DNA from: Acidobacteriota bacterium
GTDB lineage: Bacteria; Acidobacteriota; Terriglobia; UBA7540
Assembly: GCA_021827255.1 (NCBI GenBank)
Contig: JAKAWO010000128.1
Span: 1-8,401, forward strand
DNA length: 8,401 nt
Direction of reading: 5' to 3'
The notes below the pieces were generated by a model. That model made no database searches and was not told the origin of the DNA. It saw nothing but the letters and a program-made list of their open reading frames with translations. Of the stretch, positions 1 to 7,436 are shown one piece after another (the stretch's first letter is position 1; every line of letters begins with the position of its first letter). A program made the translations under genes and the position numbers.

Positions 1-22
1 AATAGTCGTGAAGGGGCCTTCC

Positions 23-97
23 GGCGCTATCGTCTAGGGGTTAGGACGTCAGATTCTCAATCTGAAAACCCGGGTTCGATTCCCGGTAGCGCTACCA
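23..97 (+). tRNA. tRNA-Glu, anticodon CTC
   Basis: The full cloverleaf can be folded by eye. The acceptor stem is 23-29 with 87-93, the D stem is 32-35 with 44-47, and the D loop contains GGGGTTA. The anticodon stem is 49-53 with 61-65, around a 7-nt loop (54-60) whose anticodon 56-58 is CTC, reading GAG (Glu). The variable loop is 4 nt. The T stem is 70-74 with 82-86 around TTCGATT. The discriminator is A94, and CCA (95-97) is encoded in the DNA. The first acceptor pair is a G-U wobble (23 with 93); the other six pairs are Watson-Crick. Its own promoter must lie mostly left of the window, since only 22 bases precede it. Confidence 0.95.
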
Positions 98-239
98 CAT
101 CGCGGGATACAAAAGCCAGACCGTTTGTCTCAAGATGCTCGAAACCGGCTTCGTCCACCGCCCTCTGAATTCAACTGTACGGCCGGCGCTCGCCGCAGCG
201 AAGTCCGCCTCAGAAAGAATGGGATAGGGCAACCCCGAG

Positions 240-269
240 TTGGCAGGGACCGGCCCGATCCGCTATAAT
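240..269 (+). promoter_or_regulatory. sigma70-type promoter for the ABC exporter-lpxB operon
   Basis: A -35 box TTGGCA (240-245, one mismatch to TTGACA) and a perfect -10 box TATAAT (264-269) are separated by 18 bp. Transcription would start near 276, giving a leader of about 58 nt before the first ABC gene at 334. No operator-like inverted repeat is obvious around it. Position, orientation and spacing are all what an operon promoter should show; the call rests on sequence alone. The rest of the gap between the tRNA and the first gene (98-239) shows nothing I can name. Confidence 0.72.
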
Positions 270-333
270 CAAGGCTCGCAGCGGCGATCGAGCGGCACGC
301 ATCCGGGCTCGGCGCCGGACGCGAAACCCTGCC

Positions 334-2079
334 ATGCTGAAGCGTCTGCGCCCACTTCTGCCTTATCTCACCCGTTATAAGAAGCGGTATGTGGTGGGGC
401 TCTCGGCGCTGGTCATCACCCAGCTTGTGGGCGTTATCATTCCGCTCCTTGTCAAGGGCGGGATTGATAGCTTGAGTGAAGGCGTGACCCGCCAGCGCCT
501 TCTTTTTTACGCCGCCCTGTTGCTGGGCGTGGCGCTCACCAAGGCAGTTTTTCAGTACGGGATGCGCTGGGTGCTGATCGGCATCTCGCGCGACGTCGAG
601 TACGATCTGCGCAACGACCTGTTCCGCCACCTGATGCGCCTGTCGCCGCGGTACTACAGCGAAAACCGGACGGGCGACCTGATGTCGAAGATGACCAACG
701 ACCTGAGCGCGGTCCGCAACATGGTCGGGCCGGGGATCATGTATTCGGCCAACATGCTGGTGATGGGCCCGGCGGCGATCGCGCTCATGCTCTACATTGA
801 CCCGAGGCTGACGCTTCTCTGCCTGCTGCCGCTCCCGCTGGCTTCTCTCACCGTGAAGTTTTTTGGACAGAGGATTCACGACCAGTTCGAAAAAGTGCAG
901 GCCCTCCACTCCGAGCTGGTTGAGCGAGTGCGCGAGAGCCTTGCCGGTGTTCGCGTCGTGCGCGCGTTTTGCCAGGAGAAAGCGGAGATCGCGTCCTTCG
1001 AGCGGATGAATCAAACTTACGTGGACCGGAACCGGCGGCTGATCTGGATTCAAAGTTTCCTATGGCCGGCGCTGGCCCTGCTGTTTGCGATTTCGTTTCT
1101 GCTGATCATGGTAGAAGGCGGCCGCGACGTTCTGCGGGGCGAGATTTCCATCGGCAGCTTCACCGCCTTCAACATCTACCTGATGTACCTCATCTGGCCG
1201 ATCATCGCCCTGGGCTGGGTGACGAACATCGTTCAGCGTGGGCTGGCATCGCTCGGAAGGCTTTGGGTGATCTTCGACGCCGAGCCTCAGATTGACGACC
1301 GGCGGGCGAGGCCGGCCGCCCTGCCGACGATCCGCGGCGAAATCGAGCTGCGCAATTTGAGCTTCAGCTATAACGGCAGCCCGATCCTCAACAACATCAG
1401 CCTGAAAATCGCCGCCGGGCGCACCGTGGCCATCGTGGGCGCGACCGGCTCCGGCAAATCCACCCTGGTGAACCTGATTCCGCGACTCTACGACTCGCCG
1501 CCGGGCACGGTACTGATTGACGGCGTGCCCATCCAGCAAATTCCATTGGCCACCCTGCGACGCCACATCGGATTTGTCTCGCAGGAGCCTTTTCTCTTTA
1601 GCGAGACGGTGCGCGGAAACATCCGGTTCGGGGCGCCGGAGGCGAGCGATGCGGAAGTTACCCGCGCCGCGGAGATCTCGAACATTCTGCCGGAAATTCA
1701 GGCCTTTCCAAAGGGCTTTGAAACAATGGTCGGCGAGCGTGGCCTCACGCTCTCCGGCGGGCAGAAACAGCGGGTCACCATCTCCCGAGCCGTGCTTCGA
1801 GACCCGCGCATTCTGATTCTCGATGACGCGCTTTCGAGCGTGGACACCGGCACAGAGGAGAAAATTCTGAACCAACTGACCGGAATCCTCGCCGGCCGGA
1901 CGACGATCCTGATTTCTCACCGGATTTCGACGATCCGGAATGCCGACGAGATCGTCGTCCTCAAGGACGGCGCCATCGTCGAGCGGGGCTCGCATGAAGA
2001 ATTGCTAGCCCTGAACGGCCACTACACGGAGCTTTATAACCGGCAGTTGATTGAGGAAGCCCTGGAAAGCGAGGCGTGA
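334..2079 (+). CDS. ABC exporter half-transporter, MdlA-like (degenerate ATP site subunit)
   Basis: This is an inner-membrane type IV ABC exporter of 581 aa with a fused membrane domain and ATPase domain. Six hydrophobic segments lie at about residues 18-42, 55-83, 131-154, 158-178, 239-262 and 273-300. The nucleotide-binding domain then shows A-loop Y346, Walker A GATGSGKS (369-376), Q-loop Q417, X-loop GERG (466-469), signature LSGGQ (473-477), Walker B ILILDD (493-498), D-loop SSVD and H-loop H529. The residue after the Walker B Asp is Asp (D498), not the usual catalytic Glu. That substitution marks the weak-site half of heterodimeric exporters such as MdlA and TM287. The downstream gene supplies the complementary half, so the two are inferred to form one exporter. 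The substrate cannot be read from the sequence; drugs or envelope lipids are both possible, the latter favoured by the lpxB neighbour. There is no clear Shine-Dalgarno, but ATG 334 is the first start after the predicted transcription start, and no in-frame ATG/GTG/TTG lies between. Confidence 0.93.
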   Translation: MLKRLRPLLPYLTRYKKRYVVGLSALVITQLVGVIIPLLVKGGIDSLSEGVTRQRLLFYAALLLGVALTKAVFQYGMRWVLIGISRDVEYDLRNDLFRHLMRLSPRYYSENRTGDLMSKMTNDLSAVRNMVGPGIMYSANMLVMGPAAIALMLYIDPRLTLLCLLPLPLASLTVKFFGQRIHDQFEKVQALHSELVERVRESLAGVRVVRAFCQEKAEIASFERMNQTYVDRNRRLIWIQSFLWPALALLFAISFLLIMVEGGRDVLRGEISIGSFTAFNIYLMYLIWPIIALGWVTNIVQRGLASLGRLWVIFDAEPQIDDRRARPAALPTIRGEIELRNLSFSYNGSPILNNISLKIAAGRTVAIVGATGSGKSTLVNLIPRLYDSPPGTVLIDGVPIQQIPLATLRRHIGFVSQEPFLFSETVRGNIRFGAPEASDAEVTRAAEISNILPEIQAFPKGFETMVGERGLTLSGGQKQRVTISRAVLRDPRILILDDALSSVDTGTEEKILNQLTGILAGRTTILISHRISTIRNADEIVVLKDGAIVERGSHEELLALNGHYTELYNRQLIEEALESEA

Positions 2080-2177
2080 ACGCTTGGGCGGTGAAGAGCC
2101 GACCAACGGCGGACACCCCTCGAGCGCCCTCGCCCAGACCTCTATGAGCCAACTCGCGCTGCCGAACCTCCGTTCAC

Positions 2178-2212
2178 GCGCCTGGGGCCTTCTGCCACCT
2201 GGCTCCGGGCGC
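2178..2212 (+). promoter_or_regulatory. intercistronic hairpin just upstream of the second ABC gene
   Basis: The arms 2178-2189 (GCGCCTGGGGCC) and 2201-2212 (GGCTCCGGGCGC) pair over 12 continuous positions, with two G-U wobbles, around an 11-nt loop. The stem ends 7 nt before ATG 2220, so it abuts the only weak ribosome-binding candidate (GGAAA at 2216-2220). No T-run follows, so it is not an intrinsic terminator. It sits in a 140-nt spacer between two genes that should be made in equal amounts. It could tune translation of the second half or protect the mRNA; this role is inferred. Confidence 0.5.
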
Positions 2213-2219
2213 TCTGGAA

Positions 2220-4130
2220 ATGCCCATGCCTGACGGCTTTCACGAAGAAGAAGTTCTCGGCAAAGCCTATGACGGACGGCTGATGCGGCGTCTGCTGCGC
2301 TATTTGCGTCCTTATCGGCGGGTTGTGTTCTTTGCCCTGATTGCCATCTTCTTCTACGGCATTCTGCAGGCGGTTCCACCTTACCTTCTGAAAGTTGAGG
2401 TGGACCGATACCTGGACCCTACCCACCAGAACCCCATCCCTGCCTTCCTGGCTCACCTTTTGAGCGCGAATCCGGTTGTGGGCATCGCTCAATTGTCGTT
2501 TTTGTTTTTCCTGCCCAGCGTCCTGTTGACCTTCATCCTGCAATTTGCCCAGACATTTGCCATGCAGTTGGTAGGGCAAAAGGTGATGTATGACTTGCGC
2601 CAAGAAATCTTCACCCACCTGCAGCGGCTGGAGATGAGCTTCTTTGACCGGAATCCGGTGGGCCGCCTGGTGACGCGCGTTACCACGGACGTGGACGTGC
2701 TGAACGACCTGTTCGCCTCGGGGGTGGTGGCGATTTTCGGCGATTTCTTTACGCTGCTCAGCATTCTGGTGGTTATGCTGAGCTTGAGCTGGAAGCTCGC
2801 GCTGCTGACCTTCACCGTCCTGCCGCTCATCGTGCTGGTGACGATTTCCTTCCGCAAAGCGGTCCGCGAGTCTTACCGCCGAATCCGCATCGCCATCGCC
2901 CGGATCAACGCCTATTTACAGGAACACCTCACCGGGATGAGCGTGGTTCAGCTTTTTAACCACGAGGAAAAGAGCTTTGAGGAATTCGACAAAATCAACC
3001 GCAGCCACATGGAAGCCTATAAAGACTCCATCATGGCTTACGGACTTTTTTACCCTGCGGTGGAATTCCTGGGGGTGCTGGCCATTGCGATCATCCTCTA
3101 CTACGGCGGAGGCATGGCGCTCCTCGGAACGCTGACGGTCGGGACGGCCATAGCCTTCATTCAATACTCGCAGCGCTTTTTCCGCCCCATTCAGGACCTG
3201 AGCGATAAGTACAACATCTTGCAGTCGGCCATGGCCAGCTCGGAACGGATCTTCAAGCTGCTGGACACGCCGGTCGCGATTCACGATCCTCTCCAGCCCA
3301 AACCGCTTGTGGCACCCGAAGGCCGAGTGGAGTTTCGCAACGTGAGCTTCGCTTACCGCGAGCCTCATCGGGTGGTTGAAAATGTTTCTTTCACGATCGA
3401 GCCGGGCCAAACGGTGGCTGTGGTAGGACACACGGGAGCGGGCAAGACCACCCTGACGAGCCTGCTCCTGCGGTTTTACGAAATCGCCGAAGGCCGCATT
3501 CTGTTTGACGGCGAGGACATCTCAAGCCTACGTTTGCGCGACCTGCGCAAGAATTTCGCCATTGTGCTGCAGGACCCCTTCTTGTTCTCGGGAACCATCG
3601 CGAGCAACATCCGTTTGGGAACAGAAACTATCACGGATGAGCAGGTGCGCGAGGCCGCCCGGCGGGTGGAAATCCTCGACTTTATTGAGACTTTGCCGCG
3701 GGGATTCGATGAGCCAGTCCGTGAGCGCGGCGCCACGCTTTCTGTCGGTCAAAAGCAACTGCTTTCCTTTGCCCGAGCGCTGGCGCACAATCCCCGGATT
3801 CTGATTCTGGACGAAGCCACCTCGAGCGTGGACCCGGAAACGGAAAGCCAGATCCGCGAAGGCCTGCGCGGCCTGGTGGAGAACCGGACTTCGCTCATCA
3901 TCGCCCATCGGCTTTCAACCATTCAGAACGCCTCAAAGATTATTGTGATGCACAAGGGCCGCGTCAGAGAGGTGGGCACTCACCAGGAGCTGCTGGCGCG
4001 GCGCGGGATCTACTACAAGCTGTATCAACTCCAGTACAAAGACCAGGAGATCCCGATTGAACCTGGCTTGTTTCCAATGGAGGCTTCAGCCCTGGAGAGT
4101 GATCGGGAGCCGCAGGAGGCAGGCGGATGA
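2220..4130 (+). CDS. ABC exporter half-transporter, MdlB-like (catalytic ATP site subunit)
   Basis: This 636-aa protein is the second half of the inner-membrane exporter. Hydrophobic segments lie at about residues 34-58, 88-115, 164-188, 191-210, 270-297 and 305-325. The loop between the first two is rather long (about 30 residues) and probably periplasmic. The ATPase domain has A-loop Y379, Walker A GHTGAGKT (403-410), Q-loop Q451, signature LSVGQ (507-511), Walker B ILILDE (527-532) with catalytic E532, D-loop SSVD and H-loop H563. The pattern is the mirror image of the upstream protein: intact catalytic Glu but a signature in which the first Gly is Val, as in MdlB (LSVGQKQ). In the sandwich dimer its Walker motifs would face the upstream protein's perfect LSGGQ to make the active site. 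ATG 2220 is chosen because no other usable start lies between it and the in-frame stop at 2145; ATG 2226 is an alternative. The stop codon overlaps the lpxB start. Confidence 0.93.
   Translation: MPMPDGFHEEEVLGKAYDGRLMRRLLRYLRPYRRVVFFALIAIFFYGILQAVPPYLLKVEVDRYLDPTHQNPIPAFLAHLLSANPVVGIAQLSFLFFLPSVLLTFILQFAQTFAMQLVGQKVMYDLRQEIFTHLQRLEMSFFDRNPVGRLVTRVTTDVDVLNDLFASGVVAIFGDFFTLLSILVVMLSLSWKLALLTFTVLPLIVLVTISFRKAVRESYRRIRIAIARINAYLQEHLTGMSVVQLFNHEEKSFEEFDKINRSHMEAYKDSIMAYGLFYPAVEFLGVLAIAIILYYGGGMALLGTLTVGTAIAFIQYSQRFFRPIQDLSDKYNILQSAMASSERIFKLLDTPVAIHDPLQPKPLVAPEGRVEFRNVSFAYREPHRVVENVSFTIEPGQTVAVVGHTGAGKTTLTSLLLRFYEIAEGRILFDGEDISSLRLRDLRKNFAIVLQDPFLFSGTIASNIRLGTETITDEQVREAARRVEILDFIETLPRGFDEPVRERGATLSVGQKQLLSFARALAHNPRILILDEATSSVDPETESQIREGLRGLVENRTSLIIAHRLSTIQNASKIIVMHKGRVREVGTHQELLARRGIYYKLYQLQYKDQEIPIEPGLFPMEASALESDREPQEAGG
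4114..4119 (+). promoter_or_regulatory. Shine-Dalgarno of lpxB
   Basis: AGGAGG ends 7 nt before ATG 4127, inside the end of the preceding ABC gene. It is the strongest ribosome-binding site in the window and fixes the lpxB start. With the ATGA overlap it allows both fresh and coupled initiation. Confidence 0.8.
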
Positions 4131-5302
4131 GGACGTCCAAAGCCTGTCTCATGATAGTGGCCGGAGAACGTTCGGGCGAGGTTTACGGCGCCGCCCTGGC
4201 CCGGGCGTTGCGAACCCGTGCGAGCTCGATCGTGATCTTCGGCTGCGGGGGCGAGGCCATGCGCCAAGCAGGGGTTGAGACGGTGGTGGACGCCCATCAG
4301 ATCGCGCTGATCGGAATCAGCGAAGTTCTCGCCGGCCTGCCGCGCGCTTGGCGGGCGCTCTCGCGGCTGACCCGTGAGGCGGCACGCCGCCGGCCCAACG
4401 GCGCCGTGCTGATTGATTTTCCGGATTTCAACCTTCGACTGGCGCGAAGGCTCAAGCGCCTCGGCGTGCCGGTGATTTACTTCGTCAGCCCACAGGTTTG
4501 GGCGTGGCGCGCCGGACGGCTGACCGAGCTCCGCGCCACCATCCGAAAGATGCTTTGTATTTTCGACTTTGAAAAGGAGATCTATCAGCAGGCAGGAATT
4601 CCGGTTGAATTCGTGGGCCACCCGCTGATGGACTTGGCGGGCGTCGAATCATCGCGGGAAGAGTTTTTTGCGCGGGCTGGGCTTAAGGCTGGCGTCCCTA
4701 CCGTCGCGCTGCTGCCGGGAAGCCGCATGAGTGAAGTCGTTCACCACCTGCCGCGCATGCTGGAGGCCGCCACCGAAATCGCCGCGCGGCGTCCCCTCCA
4801 GTTTGTGCTTTCTGCGGCGCCTGCCCTGGACATGCCGCGCCTCGAATCGCTGATGAGGCGGCGTTACGCCGGTGCGGCCCCGCTTCGCAGGGTTACGGGC
4901 ATGACCCACGGCGCGCTTGAGCATTCGACCCTGGCGATTGTGGCGAGCGGCACGGCGACCCTTGAGGCCGCGATGTGCGAGCGGCCGATGATTGTGGTTT
5001 ACCGCGTCTCCCCCGCCACCGCCTGGTTCGCGCGCCGGCTCGTGAAGGTTCCGTTTTACAGCATGGTGAACTTGCTGGCGGCGAGAGAGGTTGTGCCGGA
5101 GTTGATTCAAAACGATTTTAGCGCGAAGAATCTTGCCCGGCAGGCGGAATTTTTGCTCAACCACCCGGAAGCGCGGGAGAAAATGGTGGAGGGATTGCGC
5201 GGCGTGAAGGGAAGGCTGGGCCCAGGCGGCGCCATCGAGCGGGCCGCAGAAGCGGTGTGGCGCGAACTTGAGTTGGGCGGGGCATCCCTGTCCGCCGCCT
5301 AA
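4127..5302 (+). CDS. lpxB: lipid-A-disaccharide synthase LpxB
   Basis: LpxB (glycosyltransferase family 19) joins UDP-2,3-diacylglucosamine to 2,3-diacylglucosamine 1-phosphate (lipid X), releasing UDP and making the tetra-acylated disaccharide core of lipid A on the cytoplasmic face of the inner membrane. The 391-aa length is close to the E. coli protein. Family motifs appear in order: AGERSGEVYG (12-21), LIDFPDFN (95-102) with the expected catalytic-region Asp at 97, VSPQVWAWR (120-128), FVGHPLMD (162-169), LLPGSR (195-200) with the conserved Arg at 200, ASGTATLE (273-280), and NLLAAR followed by VVPELIQ (315-328). No key residue looks missing, so it should be active. The gene overlaps the preceding ABC gene by 4 nt (ATGA 4127-4130), a strong sign of a shared transcript and linked function. 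Other lipid A genes are not in the window. No terminator is visible after the stop. Confidence 0.97.
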   Translation: MRTSKACLMIVAGERSGEVYGAALARALRTRASSIVIFGCGGEAMRQAGVETVVDAHQIALIGISEVLAGLPRAWRALSRLTREAARRRPNGAVLIDFPDFNLRLARRLKRLGVPVIYFVSPQVWAWRAGRLTELRATIRKMLCIFDFEKEIYQQAGIPVEFVGHPLMDLAGVESSREEFFARAGLKAGVPTVALLPGSRMSEVVHHLPRMLEAATEIAARRPLQFVLSAAPALDMPRLESLMRRRYAGAAPLRRVTGMTHGALEHSTLAIVASGTATLEAAMCERPMIVVYRVSPATAWFARRLVKVPFYSMVNLLAAREVVPELIQNDFSAKNLARQAEFLLNHPEAREKMVEGLRGVKGRLGPGGAIERAAEAVWRELELGGASLSAA

Positions 5303-5370
5303 CGCATCCACCATTTAGAGGACGGAGCGGGGGGAAGGCCACGCACCTGCCTTATGGCAATTGAGGTCCA

Positions 5371-5375
5371 GAGGT
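5371..5375 (+). promoter_or_regulatory. Shine-Dalgarno deciding the start of the M1-like gene
   Basis: GAGGT lies 6 nt before ATG 5382 and favours this start over the upstream in-frame TTG 5361 and the downstream TTG 5481 and ATG 5496. No comparable site precedes the others. Confidence 0.5.
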
Positions 5376-5381
5376 TTAAGG

Positions 5382-7436
5382 ATGAGAATCCGGCCATCGC
5401 GGGCGGCCCAATCGCGCATCGGAGCAACTCGGCCGATTGAGGGGACCTCTCGGTCTGTCGGGCGACAGGGCGGGGCGCAATTGAGCGCCCGAATCATGGC
5501 GCTTGCCGTGTTGCTAATCCTTCCCGGCGCGCTCACCGCCCAGACAACGGCCAGCTTCACCGTTCAGCGATATACGATTGATGCCGAGCTTTTCCCCGCC
5601 GCCAACCTGCTCTCCGCGACCGCAAAGATCGGATTCACCCCGGCGAGCGATCTTTCCTCCGCCGGCTTCCAATTAAACAGCGCCTTGCGGGTCGAGAAGG
5701 TTACGGACGCTGCCGGGCAGGCGCTCGAATTCCAGCAGAACGGTCTGAGCTTGCAAGTGAATTTCCGTTCCCCGCTGCCGTCGGACCAGCCTTCCAACAT
5801 CACCGTGACTTACAAGGGAACGCTGAATTCCGCGGTGGGAAGCCCGTTTGAGGGGGTTAAACTTGCTTCGGTATCGAGCCAGGGCTCCTATCTGCTCTAC
5901 GCTTCGGATTGGTTCCCTGTCCGGCCGCCCGGCCTGGATCGTTTTGCGGCGACGATCCACGTTACCGTTCCCGACAATGAGACGGTGATTGCTTCGGGCA
6001 TGGCTTCGACTCCGGCGCAACAGGTCGGGACCAAGACCTATTCCTTTCAGTACAACCGCAGCGCCTTTCCTGGAACCGTTTTGGCGGGCAAGTACACGGC
6101 CCATCCTTCCATCGAGAGTAATGGAAACATCGTGGTGTACGTCATGTCGGGAGAGAAGGGTCTGGCCAAGAGTTACGGCGATGCAGCGGATAAAATCCTG
6201 AGCTATTTCTCGGCGAAATTCGGCTCGCTGCCGGACGGGCACCTGGATGTGGTCGAAATCCCGAACGGGACGGTCGGCGGATATGCGGGGCCGGGCGTGG
6301 TGGCGATCGCTCAACGCGGATTCACTGACCCGACCGACACTCGCTTGCTGGCGCTCGAGATAGCGCGCCAGTGGTGGCCTTGCCTGGTGAGCCCCGCCAC
6401 GCCCAACGACGCTTTTCTTGACGACGGCCTGGCCACGTACTCCGCCGCGCTTTATGTTCGGGCGTCGGAAGGGCAGGCGGCGTTTGAGGACCTGATGCAC
6501 CAGACGGAGATCGGCGCCCTGACCCATGAAGAAGTCGCGCCCATCGCCGAAGCGGGAAGCTTGCAGGATTACACGCCCGAATACCACTCGGTGGTCTATC
6601 AGAAGGGCGCCATGGTCTTTCACATGCTCCGCGGGGCGATTGGCGATCCGGCATTTTTCAAGACCCTCCAGACAATGGCGAAGCAGGACGCGGGGAAGAC
6701 CATCACCACCGCCGGCTTCCAGAAGCTCGCGGAGGAAGTAAGCCATCAACCCTTGACTTACTTCTTCGCGCAGTGGGTCAGTTCGACCGGCGTGCCGCAG
6801 TTTACGGATTCCTGGGATATCTATCGGGTGGGCAACCATTATCAGGCGGTCGGCACGATTCGGCAGGACCTGGATATCTTCCGCATGCCGGTGGAGGTTC
6901 GCGTCTATTCGGAGGGCCGGCCGCCGGTGGACTCGCGCGTGGATATGGTGGGAACGCGGGCGAATTTCGCCATCAACACGCTGACCCGGCCAACCCGGAT
7001 CGCTATTGATCCCGGCAGTAAGATCCTGAAACTGGACAACCACCTGAAATTGCAAGTGGAGATCGCGCGGGGCGACCAGTTGATGCAAGAGCAAGCCTAT
7101 CTCGAAGCTATCAAGCAATATCGCAAGGTGACCGCGCTCGACAAAAACGACTCCCTGGCCCATTACCGGATGGGACAGATTTATTTCCTCTTACGGAACT
7201 ACAACGCCGCCGCTGACGAGCTGCGCGCCGCGCTCGACGGCGACCTCAAGCCCCACTGGATTGAAGTGTGGGCGCACCTGACCTTAGGCGAGATTTTTGA
7301 CGCCACCGGGCAGCGCGACCGCGCAATCAATGAGTACCAGAAAGCGCTCCAAACTCACGACAATTCCCAGGGCGCTCTCAACCTGGCGAACCGTTATATT
7401 CAGAAGCCCTACACCCAGCCGCCCAGCAATGGTTGA
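5382..7436 (+). CDS. exported M1-peptidase-like protein with TPR tail, probably non-catalytic
   Basis: The 684-aa protein has the plan of an M1 (gluzincin) aminopeptidase followed by tetratricopeptide repeats. Residues 39-52 form a signal-peptide core, with likely cleavage after A53 (LTA|QTT), so it should act in the periplasm or outside. The Arg-rich stretch before the core is long (37 residues); starting at TTG 5481 would give a more normal signal peptide. A beta-rich N-domain (about 57-240) precedes the peptidase-like domain (about 245-470). There QWW, DDGLATY and YQKGA mark the fold. However, the HExxH site reads LEIAR (325-329), the third zinc ligand 19 residues later is D348 instead of Glu, and the GxMEN strand reads GGYAGPG (299-305). 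The catalytic Tyr position (Y406) is kept. About three TPR units fill 562-675. Zinc binding and peptidase activity are therefore unlikely; a binding or scaffold role is inferred. It follows lpxB by 79 nt and may share its transcript. The reading frame is intact, so it is not a decayed gene. Confidence 0.87.
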   Translation: MRIRPSRAAQSRIGATRPIEGTSRSVGRQGGAQLSARIMALAVLLILPGALTAQTTASFTVQRYTIDAELFPAANLLSATAKIGFTPASDLSSAGFQLNSALRVEKVTDAAGQALEFQQNGLSLQVNFRSPLPSDQPSNITVTYKGTLNSAVGSPFEGVKLASVSSQGSYLLYASDWFPVRPPGLDRFAATIHVTVPDNETVIASGMASTPAQQVGTKTYSFQYNRSAFPGTVLAGKYTAHPSIESNGNIVVYVMSGEKGLAKSYGDAADKILSYFSAKFGSLPDGHLDVVEIPNGTVGGYAGPGVVAIAQRGFTDPTDTRLLALEIARQWWPCLVSPATPNDAFLDDGLATYSAALYVRASEGQAAFEDLMHQTEIGALTHEEVAPIAEAGSLQDYTPEYHSVVYQKGAMVFHMLRGAIGDPAFFKTLQTMAKQDAGKTITTAGFQKLAEEVSHQPLTYFFAQWVSSTGVPQFTDSWDIYRVGNHYQAVGTIRQDLDIFRMPVEVRVYSEGRPPVDSRVDMVGTRANFAINTLTRPTRIAIDPGSKILKLDNHLKLQVEIARGDQLMQEQAYLEAIKQYRKVTALDKNDSLAHYRMGQIYFLLRNYNAAADELRAALDGDLKPHWIEVWAHLTLGEIFDATGQRDRAINEYQKALQTHDNSQGALNLANRYIQKPYTQPPSNG

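Noticed and set aside
1..100. tRNA gene as an attachment site for an integrated element
   Set aside because: No integrase gene and no repeat of the tRNA 3' end was seen in the window, and the adjacent genes are housekeeping-like.
302..319. Small inverted repeat TCCGG/CCGGA upstream of the first ABC gene
   Set aside because: The stem is only 5 bp with an 8-nt loop in very GC-rich DNA, which is expected by chance.
130..1053. 307-codon minus-strand frame covering the promoter and start of the first ABC gene
   Set aside because: It is mostly antisense to a membrane domain, shows no domain, and has the His/Arg/Gln-rich composition of a shadow; the + strand promoter and gene explain the region better.
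1060..1995. 311-codon minus-strand frame inside the first ABC gene
   Set aside because: It is antisense to the ATPase domain with its complete set of motifs, and its composition is typical of a shadow frame.
2051..2233. 60-codon + strand frame bridging the two ABC genes, including an internal ATG at 2144
   Set aside because: No ribosome-binding site, no recognisable domain, and it overlaps both neighbours out of frame. A short leader starting at 2144 cannot be excluded, but nothing supports it.
5673..7163. 496-codon open frame on the minus strand across the M1-like gene
   Set aside because: It lies wholly antisense to a gene with clear family motifs, and its translation is rich in Arg, His and Gln with no recognisable domain. 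Long antisense frames are expected opposite GC-rich coding DNA.
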